This document shows positions 11,667 to 22,101 of a stretch of 64,000 nt of DNA, piece after piece (the stretch's first letter is position 1; the number at the start of each line of letters is the position of its first letter). This DNA is from Micractinium sp. NFX-FRZ. Taxonomy: Eukaryota > Chlorophyta > Trebouxiophyceae > Chlorellales > Chlorellaceae. Where the stretch lies: positions 124,001 through 188,000 of the forward strand of contig JAPTJF010000050.1 in assembly GCA_029339195.1 (NCBI GenBank), read 5' to 3'. A program made the translations under genes and the position numbers. Below the pieces are notes generated by a model. That model was not told the DNA's origin. It ran no database searches and saw only the letters and a list, made by a program, of their open reading frames with translations.

Positions 11667-14600
11667 ATGCGGCGGCAACGGTTCTTACGGCTTTCGGCGA
11701 GCGCAGTGGTTCTTCTCGGTGAGTGCATAACTGTTGTGTATGTCTGGCGGGGAACCTCGGCCGCTCCTTCCGCCGCCGCCACTCCCGACCGTACCTGACG
11801 CCCGCCTGCACTCTTGCCTGTGATGAACGACGCTCGCACTCAACATGCCGTCATCACTGTGTCCCGCTGCAGCCTGCTGCTGTGTGACTACAATTGCTGC
11901 TCAGGATCCCGCAAGCCAGGCCTCAACGCGGCATGCTGCCGGCCGTGTGCTGGTGCGCCTGCGCCCCCTGGCAGCCGGGCAGCGACGGCTGGCCGCGGCA
12001 CAGCTGGCTGCTGAGCTGCCTGGAGTGGAGGCTGTGCGCTACGTAGGCGACCATCTCAGCACACGCGTGCCCTCCACCCAAGGCGGCACCTCTGGTGTGG
12101 TGGCAGCAGCAGCAGCAGCAACAGCAGCAGCGGACCCTGATGCACCCGGCGACACAGTGCTGCAGCTGCGGATCACAGACGGGAGCAGCGTGGAGCACAA
12201 AGTGCGGCAGCTGCGCCTGCACCCAGGTGAGGGCCAGGGGCTGTGGGGTTCTGGCTCCCGCCAGTTGTTGGCTTCCGGCCTGCTGCCGTGTCCGTGCCTA
12301 CCTGGGGCGCAACGCACTGCCGCCCACCGCCGCCGCTACCCAGCCCCCCCCCAAGTTGCTGCACCGCACCCTTGCCTGGTCGTTTGTGCCACCCTCTCCG
12401 CCTGCCTCCAAACTGTTTCTGCAGCTGTGGATGTCGCAGAACCAGATACAGTGTTTGAGGCGGCAGAAGTTGTGCCGCCCGCCGGCTCTGGCAGCCGCCC
12501 AAGCGGTGCCCACACCAGGCCTGCCCGCAGGCGTGGTCTAGCACAGGCGGCGGGTGGCGGTGCCGGCAGCACATCCACCCCTGGCCTGCCCAACGACCAG
12601 CTGTACTCAGCGGAGGGCTACGTCATCAGCACGCTGGCGCACCTGACGGCGGTGCAGGCCCCCTTTGCCTGGCGCACCACCACCGGCAGTGCCGAGGTGA
12701 GGGGGGCGGGGCAGGAGGGGCACGCCCCTTCTGGCTTCACTCGGGCCCCACGCACAGACAGCCAGCACTTTGGCCGCTGAGCAGCGGCACACATCCTGCA
12801 ACTTTGCCCTTTAAGCCATGCGCCTTGCCCTCACGCCGCCCAGCCTGCCCGCCTGCGCTGCCCGCCCGCTCACCTCCCTTTCCCTCTTGCAGGTCAAGGC
12901 GTGCGTGGTGGACACGGGTGGGCGGGGCGACCACGAGGACCTACGTGCCAACATACTGCAGGGGTGGAACCGGGCGTGCCTGGGGTGCTTCACCGACAAT
13001 GTGACCAAACTCGCGACGGACACGGGCGTCATGCCGCTGGCGGGGACGCCGCTGTTCCGCAACTTCAGTGGTGCGCCCTCGCTGTGCCTGCTCAACTCCT
13101 CCTCCCGCCCTCCTGCACGCTCTCCGGCCCTGCATGCCTGTGCCCCCACTTACGCAGCACGCAGGGCCTCCTCCTGCCGTCTGCGCCTGCCCCCGACCCG
13201 CCGTTGGGCGCCCCGACACTTGCTGGTGCAGACAACGAGGGCAGCCACGGCACCCACACGGCGGGCATCATTGGTGCGGTGGGCAACAACGGGGTGGGTA
13301 TCACCGGAGTGGCCTGGAAGGTGGGTGCCCCTCCTGCTGCCTCCTGGCCCCTGATCTAAGCTGAATAACATTGTGGGATGGGCACATGAGAGCGGGTGTC
13401 CACGCCATATGCACTGGGTGCACGAGGCGGCATTCCTGTGCGGGGACGGGGCCAGGCTAGGCGGCAAGGGCAGGGGATCCGCCGGGCCCCATGTAGCAGA
13501 GGTCAAGGCAAGGGCAGAGGCGGGGCCAGCACCGCCTGCCGACCTCCCCCACCTCTCCCACCGCTGCACCGCGCCCTCCCTCGTCCCACCCTGCCGGCCG
13601 CAGGTGCGGCTCCTCATCTGCAAGGTGTCGGCCGCCGATGGCGTGATGTACCTGTCATCCATCCTGGACTGCTACAGCCTGTGCCGCAAGGTGTGCTGCT
13701 GGTGGGCGGGGTGGGGCGGGGTGGCAACGCGGCTGGTGTGCTCCCGCGGCGCCAACAGAGCCGTGGGAGCCTCTTCTGGGGTGCTTGGGTGGCATGGTGG
13801 CATGACACCGGCGCACGTGTATGCCCCCCGCCCCGCTCTCACGCTGAGTGCACGCTGAGCCTTGCTGCACGGCAAGCACCCCCCTGCTGCCCACACCCCT
13901 GAGGCCCCACCCTTCACCCCCAACCCACGTACCCTCTTGGGGTGCACGCCGTGCCTGCTCCTCTTGCGTGTACGGTTCTTACGTATGCACCCTGCCGAAC
14001 TGGGCTCTGCAGGCGGGCGCCCGTGTCGTGTCTGCCTCCTACTCCAACAGCCACGACGACCCCGACGGATGGTCGCAGCTGCACTACGACGCGGTGGCCG
14101 CCCTGGGTCGGGCAAACGTGATGCTGGTGGCCTCGTCGGGCAACTTTGGCAGCAACAACGATGCGTACCCACGAGACAAGCGCATCTACCCAGCCAGCTT
14201 TGGCGCAGAGCTGCCCAACGTGCTCTCCGTGGCTGCCAGCCTGTCGGGTGAGTCCAGCTGGCGCCAGCTGGGCGGCAGCTGCCAGTCTGTCAGCCGGGTT
14301 GGCCAGCGGTCCGTGCCTGCCAGCTTGTCAGGGCAACTTGCTGGGGGGACTCACGGAAGAGCAGGGGGCACCACCTCTGGGGAGGGCTTACCAGAGGCAG
14401 GCTTACCATCAATCATAGAGGCAGACAGGGCATCATCTGCCTATTTTTGTGTGACCTCCTCATGAGCGCACCCCTCTGCAGATGACAGCATGGTGTGGTT
14501 CTCCACGTATGGCGCCACCACCGTGCACCTGGCCGCCCCGGGCACAGTGCTGAGCACCGTGGCGGCCGCTCGCAACTCGTATGACTACAAGACGGGCACA

Positions 14601-16281
14601 TCCATGAGCTGCCCAATCGTGTCGGGCGCTGCGGCGCTGCTGTGGTCCGCCAAGCCGGGGGCCACGGTGGCGGAGATAAAGTGAGGCCTGCTGCTGCCGC
14701 CCGCCTGCCTGCCTGCCGCCATTGCCTGCTGCCGTCGCCGCTGCTACGCCCTGCTGCGGTTGCTGTGTTTCTGGGTCACTTCTTCCAGCCTGGCTTTGCC
14801 TGCCTGCCGTGCTTGGTGCTGCCTGCACCCACGGTTGGTTGCCCCAGAGGCTGCCCACCCTGTTTCCAACTTGCTCTGCTGCCCTCCCCAGGCACGCCCT
14901 CCTGTCCTCTGTGGATGTGGTGCCCTCCATGGTGGGCAAGACCATCACGGGCGGGCGGCTCAACGTGGCCCAGGCCATGGCCACCCTGCTGGGCATCGCC
15001 ACACCCGCCCCGCGCCTCACATGTGAGCGCCGCTGCCGCGCCGCTGCTGCGCCGGCGCCGCGCACCGTTCCGCACTGCTCTCTGACCGACGTGGCATGCA
15101 AGCGCACGCCGCATCGCTTGTGTTGCTTACTGCTGCGCATGCACACTGTCCCGTCCTGCGCTGGGGCCAGCCTTGCTCCGTGCATGCTCATGCTGCGCAT
15201 GCACTGGCGTCGCGCAGGCATGTGCCTCCCCGTGCAGCCGGGGGCGCCCGCCGGGGCTGGTTGATCCTGCTGGCCCTCCCGCCTGCCCTCCGACGTCGGG
15301 CTGCACCTCACCTCACACACCTTCTTCCGCTGCCTGTCTGCCTGCCTGTGCAGTCGGTGGCGCCCGCCGGGGCGGCACCTCCTGGCAGGGCGTCTACTCC
15401 CTGCCCTTCACCGCCAAGTGGGAGATGGCCAACACCGGCGACTGGCGGGCCTGCAGGAACCGGTGGGTGGGTGGGGCAGGTCGAGGTGGGGCCTGCGGGG
15501 GGGACCACATGGCTGGGGAAGGGTGTGTTTGGGGCAGGGGATGCAGGCAGGCAGGCAGGCGGGCGGTCAGGCATGCGGGCGGGCGCTCTGGTGAGAGGCA
15601 GGCAGGCGGATACCTACTGCCGCTTCTCATTCAGCAGCAAAGCACCGGCCAGCTGGTGATGGACAGAGCGAGCGAGTGCCGGGCACTGGCGGCCACCGGC
15701 TGTCGCATGAGATCGCCCACCACCGGTGCTGCTGTGTGCAGGTGCATGGCGCTGAGCTGGTGCTGGTACTGGGAGGGAGGGGCGGGCCTGGGGAGCCTGG
15801 AGCACAGGTGGGGCAACACAACCTACCGGGGGCAGTGCCTGCTGGTTGACGGCACCGCCACCATTTATCCTTACGAGAAGCCGGGGCACGTCATGGGGTG
15901 GAAGACGGTGCAGGTTCCCGCCGCGTGGTCGCCGCCCCCGCGGCCCCCGCTGCCGCCAGCCCCGCCGCCCTCTCCGTCGCCGCCACGGCCGCCGCCGCCT
16001 CGGCCGCCATCGCCACGCCCACCCCCATCCCCTAGGTTGGTGCTGCTCCCTGCATCCCTCTCTTGCTCAGCCCAGCTGTCCTAAAGTCGCTGCTCTTTGG
16101 TGCCGTGATGCCCGATTGCCGTGTGGATCGATCAGAGTGACTCAGTGCAGCACTCCTGGCTGCCTCCCGTGCTGATTGACCGACATGCAGGCCCCGGCCC
16201 AGGCCAGTGCCGCCCATCAATCGCAACCCTAGGGGCACCCGACGCGCACCACCTCCGCGCAAACGACGAACAAAGCGGTAG
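11667..16281 (+). CDS. Secreted subtilisin-like serine protease with Cys/Trp-rich and Pro-rich C-terminus (12 exons, 696 aa)
   Basis: Exons are 11667-11718, 11873-12226, 12425-12696, 12893-13070, 13232-13320, 13604-13690, 14013-14247, 14482-14680, 14892-15022, 15354-15462, 15742-16035 and 16191-16281. All are in phase. Exon 1 plus exon 2 make a clear signal peptide (MRRQRFLRLSASAVVLLA...TIAAQ). A propeptide of about 200 residues follows. The S8 catalytic triad is intact: Asp near 233 (VVDTG), His near 291 (SHGTHTAGI), oxyanion Asn near 388 (SSGNFG) and Ser near 463 (GTSMSCPIVSG). After the protease comes a short region with clustered Cys and Trp (ACRNRCMALSWCWYW...YRGQC), which resembles a PAN/apple fold. 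Then there is a PPSP/RPPP-rich segment like algal extracellular-matrix proteins, and a very basic tail (PPRKRRTKR). The last exon was added because exon 11 splices in phase at AG|GTTGGT to an acceptor at 16190. Without it the frame ends at 16084. It probably acts outside the cell or in the wall. The substrate is unknown. Confidence 0.85.
15929..16035 (+). repeat. Pro/Arg/Ser-rich coding repeat (cell-wall-like)
   Basis: Runs of cc(g/a) and tcg codons encode PPP, PSPSPPRPPPPRPPSP-like sequence near the subtilase C-terminus. Similar hydroxyproline-type spacers occur in pherophorins and other algal wall proteins, which supports an extracellular location. Confidence 0.7.
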
Positions 16282-17047
16282 AGGCGGCAGGCAGGCGCGC
16301 ACGGCAGCAGACTGATAAGGTGCAGTTCCACCGGAGGATGCTCTGAAATACCCATAAAACACATTCATGATGATTCGTGACTCTTTTGATTGAATATTCT
16401 TACAAGAAGAAACCCATGCCCAGGGAAAATAAGAGTTAGCAAGTCCTCGTCACAGCGTGGCGTTGCTGGTCGCCGTAAGCTCCATGTCATGCACCACACA
16501 GACCGCCATCCGGGGGCAGCCTGGTGCCAAGAGGAGGGTGCGGCCTGTCGAGTTGCCGTTAGCTGGCACATGTGGTCGGGAGTGCCAGTGGGGTGGCATC
16601 TGCTGCAGTAAGCCCCAGTGCCCATGTGCGCCAGCACCCCTGCATGACACGCAGGATGCCTACTGTGCCCGCCCGCCTCCCCGCGCGCCCTTGCTTGCTA
16701 CCGCCTAGTGCTCCGGCCTGCTGTGCCACTGGCTGTGAAGCTCTTTGCTGTTGACGAGTGCAATGCACGGGCGTTACAACACCTTTGTGCAATGATTGAG
16801 GCAGAGGGGGTGGTGTGCAGAGAAGAGGATGTGCAGGGGGGGAAGGAAGTAGCAGAGAGCGGGCAGCGGGTCAAGAGTGCAGCGGCAGCAGGAAGGCAGA
16901 CTGTACAGGCAGACAATACAGGGTGGGTGGTGTTTGTGCGGAGATGATGGGAAGCCGGTGGGTCGCACCAGTTAGCTGCAGGGGCGGCAAGCAGAGCACG
17001 GCACGGCGCCACGCCGTGGCGCCAGCGTGGCACCAGCTCGCCCCTCC
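16282..17047. other. Convergent 3' intergenic region
   Basis: 766 bp between the stop codons of the subtilase (+) and CSN2 (-). TTACA at 16774-16778 reads TGTAA on the minus strand, 270 nt past the CSN2 stop, and is a likely polyadenylation signal. No obvious TGTAA serves the subtilase. No gene is supported here. Confidence 0.5.
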
Positions 17048-20000
17048 TCACACCGCCAGCTTGGCCACCACCATGCCGTGCAGCGACCCCAGCTGCTGCG
17101 CCCACTTGTCGATGGCGCTGTACTTGGGGGCCTGCTCCAGGGGGGTGCCCAGCTCCAGCAGCTGCAGCGGCGGGGGGGGGTGATGGCAGTACAAGTGGCC
17201 TGTTAGCTCAGGTGTGTGTGGGGTGGGGGGGGGCGAGTTGATGGCGCTGTGCCTTGGGGCCCCCCAGCATCTCCTCCACCCTGCCCGCCCGCCTCTGCCC
17301 CCACCTGGTTGACCTGGTCGATGCGCCCCTTGACCCGCCCATCCAGTATGAGCGAGATGAGCAGCGGCTCGACGTCGGCGGCGGGCACGTTGAGCTTGCC
17401 CGCCAGGAAGGCGATGCGCAGCCGGGTGTAGGGCCCAATCTCCTTGAGCACAACCTGCAGGCAAGGCGGGGGTGGACGGAGGAGACGGGGCGGGTGTGTG
17501 CAGGCGGAGGCGCACATGAGCACAACCTCTACACTACCATGCGTGCGCCCAGGTGTTACAACACGCAACAAGATGCCCGCCTGGGAGTGCATGTGGGCCA
17601 ATACACCTGCAGCGCGAGCAGAACATGTGCGCTGCAGCACCAGCTGGCGGTGCGGCAGGCTGCCCCCCACCTGCGTGCGTATGTTTCCCAGCAGGTCTGC
17701 CATGTACTGTGCGATGAATGGGTCCCCCATGATTGCGGGGCGGTGCGTGCGCAGGAGGCGCTCAAAGTCTCGGACCTGGCCGCCCTGGTAGGCCTCCACC
17801 AGGGACACCATGGCGCTGACCTGGCAACACATTGGCATGGACGGGAAGCAGAGGGGGGACGCAGGGAGGAACAGGGGGTGAGCGTGGGATGGAAAAGGAT
17901 GGGGTAGGCCTCCACCAGGGACACCNNNNNNNNNNNNNNNNNNNNNNNNNNNNNNNNNNNNNNNNNNNNNNNNNNNNNNNNNNNNNNNNNNNNNNNNNNN
18001 NNGGTAGGCCTCCACCAGGGACACCATGGCGCTGACCTGGCAACACATTGGCATGGACGGGAAGCAGAGGGGGGACGCAGGGAGGAACAGGGGGTGAGCG
18101 TGGGATGGAAAAGGATGGGGTAGGCCTCCACCAGGGACACCTGGCGCTGACCTGGCAACACACGAGGAGGAACCAGAGAGGGACACAGAGGGGGGAGCAA
18201 ATTGGGAAGGATACAGAGGGGGGACACAGGGAGGGGAAGGGGGTGAGCGTGACGGGAAGGACCGCCCGGGGTAGGCTTTCAGCAGGGACGCCATGGCGCT
18301 AACATGGGGGAGGGAGGGGAGGGAGGGGGCAGGAGAGGAGAGCAAGGAGGCTCAGGCAAGCGAGGCAGTGTTGGAAAGCCACTGCTGACCTGGCGAGCAT
18401 GGGGGGAACTGGGCAGGGCGGGGTGCGGGGTGTGTGTCCCATGCGGGGCGAGGCACAAGCCTCGGGCACACATCGCCCACCCACCCACTCACAAACACCC
18501 ACCTCTGGGTCGCTCTTGTAGGGGCGTGCCTCCTGTGAGTCGAATGGGTCCACCTTGCTCTCCATCAGCATGTGGGCCAGCACCAGGTACTTGAGGCACT
18601 GCACCCGCCGGTTGGACCCCGCCTGTGGGCAGGGAGGAAAGGCGGGGGAGCGGCAGGGAGGTGGGGTGAGAGGGGCGACAGGTGAAGTAAGAGGCCACAG
18701 AGGGGAGGCCAAGGGGCAGGGCAGATTCACTTCGGGTTCCTGAAAGCACCGCACGTGGCGGCTTACACGCAAGCCGTTGAGCATGGAGGGGAGGCGGGGG
18801 CGCGGCACAGGCATGGTGTGCATTCCACCACAGCATGCGCAGCGCACCTCGTCGTACGACTTGAAGGCCTCGAAGAAGTCGGTGGCAGCTTCCGCCCAGG
18901 TGCGCTGCTGCATGTGCATCTTGCCGCCGCACTCCCGGATCACGCCCATGATGCGAGGGTGGGGGATGGCGCTCTTGATGGCCAGCGCCTTCTGCGGGCC
19001 AGAGGGAGGGAGGGGGAAGGGAGGAATGGGTCAAGCCAGGGGAGGGGGTGACGTGCAGATGACCTGACATGATGCGCGGGTGCGGGGTCGCGCTCTTGAT
19101 TGCGTGAGCTTCTCCCAGGGGGGGCCGGCTGCCCCACCTTGTGCTCCCTCGCCAGAAGAAAGAAAGATGGCCGCATTTCCACCCCGCACCTGGTACACCT
19201 TTCACCCAGCTGTGTGCTGTCCCTCTGCCCCCATGTGCCGCACACAACACAATCCCACGACAACAACCCAGACATGCTTCCACACCCCACCCACCCACCC
19301 ACCTACACAAGCTTCAAACCCCCACCCACCCGCCCAGACGTGGTTTGACCCCCACGCACCCACCCAGACATGGTTTGACCCCCACCCCACCCACACCCAC
19401 CCACCCACCCCACCCCACCTGGTACAGCTCCTTCAGCTTCTTGTTATTCTTCTGCTCCGTGTGCATCTGGATCTCCAGCGCGTAAATCTCCAGCAGCTGG
19501 GTGCCCTTCTTCAGGTCGTCCTCGCCCTCCTCTGTCTGGCAGGAGCGGTGCAGCTCGCGCAGCACCTTGGCCGCCTTGCCGCTGTCCCTCAGGCTGACCT
19601 GCGGGGCGGGCGCGTGAGGGGCGGAGGTGGCACAGATAGCAGAATATGAAGGAGAGAAGTGGGAGGGAGGGCTCGAACTCATCCCTGGCAACAGCCGTCT
19701 CGGCTCACGCCGTGCATACGTGAGCAGGCATGATGACACACGCCCCTGAGCGGGCCGTGTGGGCAGGGCACATGTGATCCCGGCTCGTCCCGCCCGCCCG
19801 CTTCTGCCCTTGCTGCTCATCCGCTGCCCCGATGCGCCCGGGGATGACTGCTGCCCCTGCTCCCCTTGCTCCCTAGTCTGTCCTCAACTCAGCTATACCC
19901 CGCGCCGCGTGACCCTGAGGCCCCGCTGGGCCCCCTGCAGTGACTGCTGCCCCTGCTCCCCCTGCTCTTCGTCCTTCCCCAAGCCAGCTACCACCCGCAC

Positions 20001-21795
20001 TGCATGACCCACTACGCACTCTCACAGTGAAGTACTGCCCCTGCTGCCGCCCGCCCCACCCCCCGCCCCCCGTTGCCAAGCTGGCCGCCACGTCAGCTCA
20101 CCCACAGGTTGGCCAGCTTCATGTTGGTCTTGAACCACAGCCGCTCGTTCTTGCTCTCGGCCATGCTGTCCAGCGTGAGGCTGTAAAAGTCCTGCAGCGC
20201 ATGGGGGGATGGATCCAAGGCAGGGGGCAAACGGGGGGCAAGCGGGAGCGGTGACATGTGGTGGAAGTGGCAGTGGGAGGGCGGCAGAGTCGGGGGGAGT
20301 GCGAGCGAGAGGGAACGGGCAAGAAAGGGGGAGCAAGAGGGGGAGGCAGGCAAAGAGCCAGGGAACAGGCAGGGAGCGCAGGTGGTTTGCAAAGCTGCTG
20401 CTGTGAGGGGCGGCGAGGAGCTGCATCAAGGCTCCGGCCAGCTACAACGAGGCGTACGCTGCCCAGCCTTCGGCAGCTGCCGGCACGTCCATGCCCGCCC
20501 ACCGTCCCCCTCACATATGTCACGACCCGACCCTCTGCCCTCCGCCTCGTCCCTGCCTCTCTACGCCCGTCCAATGCACCCTACAATCCACCTCCCATGC
20601 ACTCTCACAGCCCCCTGCCCGCCTGCTTGCCTGCAGCAGCTGCGCATCCTGTGCCTGTGCCGACACAAAGTCGAGCACGGAGTTGATCTTCTTTTCGGCC
20701 GCGTTGCGCGTCACCACCCCCGCGTACTGCAGCAGCTGGCGGTACGCATCCACCATCCCCTCAGAGTTGCCCAGCCGGCTCTGGATCTTGATCATCTGCT
20801 TCAGCGCCTTGAAGCCCCTGCAGGGGCCAGAAACGCGGTGAGGCATGTACTAAAGTCAGCGCAAGCTGTGCATCAATCAGTGTGCCTGCACAGCAGCCAG
20901 TCGGTGCAAGAGCCACACTGCTGCATTCCTCCCTCCCATCCGTCCACACACGTAAGCATCAGCCACCCACCACTCCCCGTTCTCCTACCCTCCACCGTGA
21001 GCAAGTGCAGAACCTGCTGCATCTGCCTTGATCGGCCGGCATCCTCTCACCCATCACTCCAACCCACTCCCCACCTCCCCACCCCTCCCCCTCCCCCTCC
21101 AGCGTCAGCAGCACCGTGGAGAGCCCAAGTTCCCTCCATGTCACCATACACCCAGCACCACCCCCTGCTGCTCACCACTCCCCCTTCTCCTCCCCCTCCA
21201 TCTTGAGCACGGTGCGGAACCCCGCCAGCGCCTCCTCCCAGTCCTCGCTCTCCAGCAGCCCCTTGCTGTTGTAGTACTGGTTCTCTGTGTCAACGTCAGC
21301 CTCCTCAACCTCCTCGTCTGCAGCACACCAGAGACAGCGGGCAGGTTTGAGAACAGCAAATGCAGAGGGTGGGGCGCAGGGCCGGAGGGAGAGCAGGGGA
21401 GCGTGCGCTGCCTGCGCCGTCTGCTGCCCACTCCTGCTGCTAGCACCGCGTGGAGCTCCGCCGTTGGGCTCAGCGCAAGCGGCTCACCCGAGTACTCAAA
21501 CCCATAGTCCTCCATGTCTGAGTCCCCCTGCAACAGACAGCAACACAGCAAGGGCCAGGGCGGTTGGCTGGAGGCAGGCAGGTGGCACGTCGAGGGCGGC
21601 ACACCGGGCGGACGACGGCCGTGGCCGCTGGGACCCCTGCTGGGAGGCGCCTGTATTCTGCGATCGCATCTGATGCTGCATTCATGCCGAAACACGTGCA
21701 GGGCAGTGCTGCGGGCCGCAAAGGCAGGTCGCGGCAAGAGGCCACGATCGACACAGGACTAGGGGGCTTCCCGCCATTGCCCCACAGCGCACCAT
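17048..21795 (-). CDS. CSN2: COP9 signalosome complex subunit 2 (11 exons, 439 aa)
   Basis: CSN2 is a PCI-domain scaffold of the COP9 signalosome, which removes NEDD8/RUB from cullin-RING ligases. Exons (right to left) are 21793-21795, 21488-21527, 21176-21317, 20631-20817, 20102-20191, 19419-19598, 18848-18991, 18503-18622, 17671-17820, 17305-17454 and 17048-17161. Phases close, giving 439 residues, which matches plant CSN2. Near-identical family blocks are visible: [121 protein letters not shown] and [11 protein letters not shown]. The start is inferred: an ATG-only coding exon at 21793-21795 spliced to GGG GAC TCA GAC ATG. The alternative is the internal ATG at 21515. The intron after 20631 uses a GC donor (CAG|GCAAGC). 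The intron between 18503 and 17820 holds a tandem repeat and an N gap. It is divergent from the MATE gene. Confidence 0.93.
17787..18312. repeat. 116-bp tandem repeat duplicating a CSN2 splice acceptor and exon start
   Basis: Copies beginning with ggtaggcctccaccagggac start at 17787, 17903, 18003 and 18119, and a diverged copy starts near 18269. The spacing from 17787 to 17903 and from 18003 to 18119 is exactly 116 bp. On the minus strand each intact unit contains a CCAG acceptor followed by codons [11 protein letters not shown]. Only the copy at 17787-17820 continues into the rest of the exon (QGGQVRDFE). The copy at 18119 has lost the bases of the ATG codon. The copy near 18269 reads [11 protein letters not shown]. 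Confidence 0.9.
17926..18002. other. Assembly gap (77 N)
   Basis: A run of 77 Ns lies within the second unit of the 116-bp tandem repeat. Unit starts at 17903 and 18003 are only 100 bp apart across it, so the true gap size and copy number are uncertain. Confidence 0.99.
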
Positions 21796-22101
21796 CTTGA
21801 CCGATCTCTTTTCCGACCGTCAGCACACGCCCGTGCTGCCCGCAAGAGCGGACCGCCAATCGATCACTCAATTTTGCTACTTCCCGCCAAGCTCGGCGCA
21901 CATCTGAAAATCCTGGATTCGGCCGTTTGCCGAGGGGGGTCTGGCGCGCGCTTCTTCCTCGCCAGGCGGTACGGTAGTGCCGCGACCGCTCAAAGGGTTT
22001 GCCTTGTTCCCAGATTGCCGCAGAAACCCACTTGTCAAATTGGGATGAGCTACTGCTTCAGCCAGCAGCGTCGATAGAAGGACATTCCCACTTGTGCAGA
22101 C
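21796..22101. promoter_or_regulatory. Divergent promoter region of CSN2 and the MATE gene
   Basis: 306 bp between the proposed CSN2 start (21795, minus) and the MATE start (22102, plus). It must hold both promoters and 5' UTRs. I see no convincing TATA box or repeated element. Confidence 0.5.

Noticed and set aside
17890..18310. Reading the open frames across the N gap as a real coding extension of CSN2
   Set aside because: The frames are repeats of one exon start followed by intron sequence. CSN2 homologues have a single copy of this segment, and the spliced model gives the expected length.
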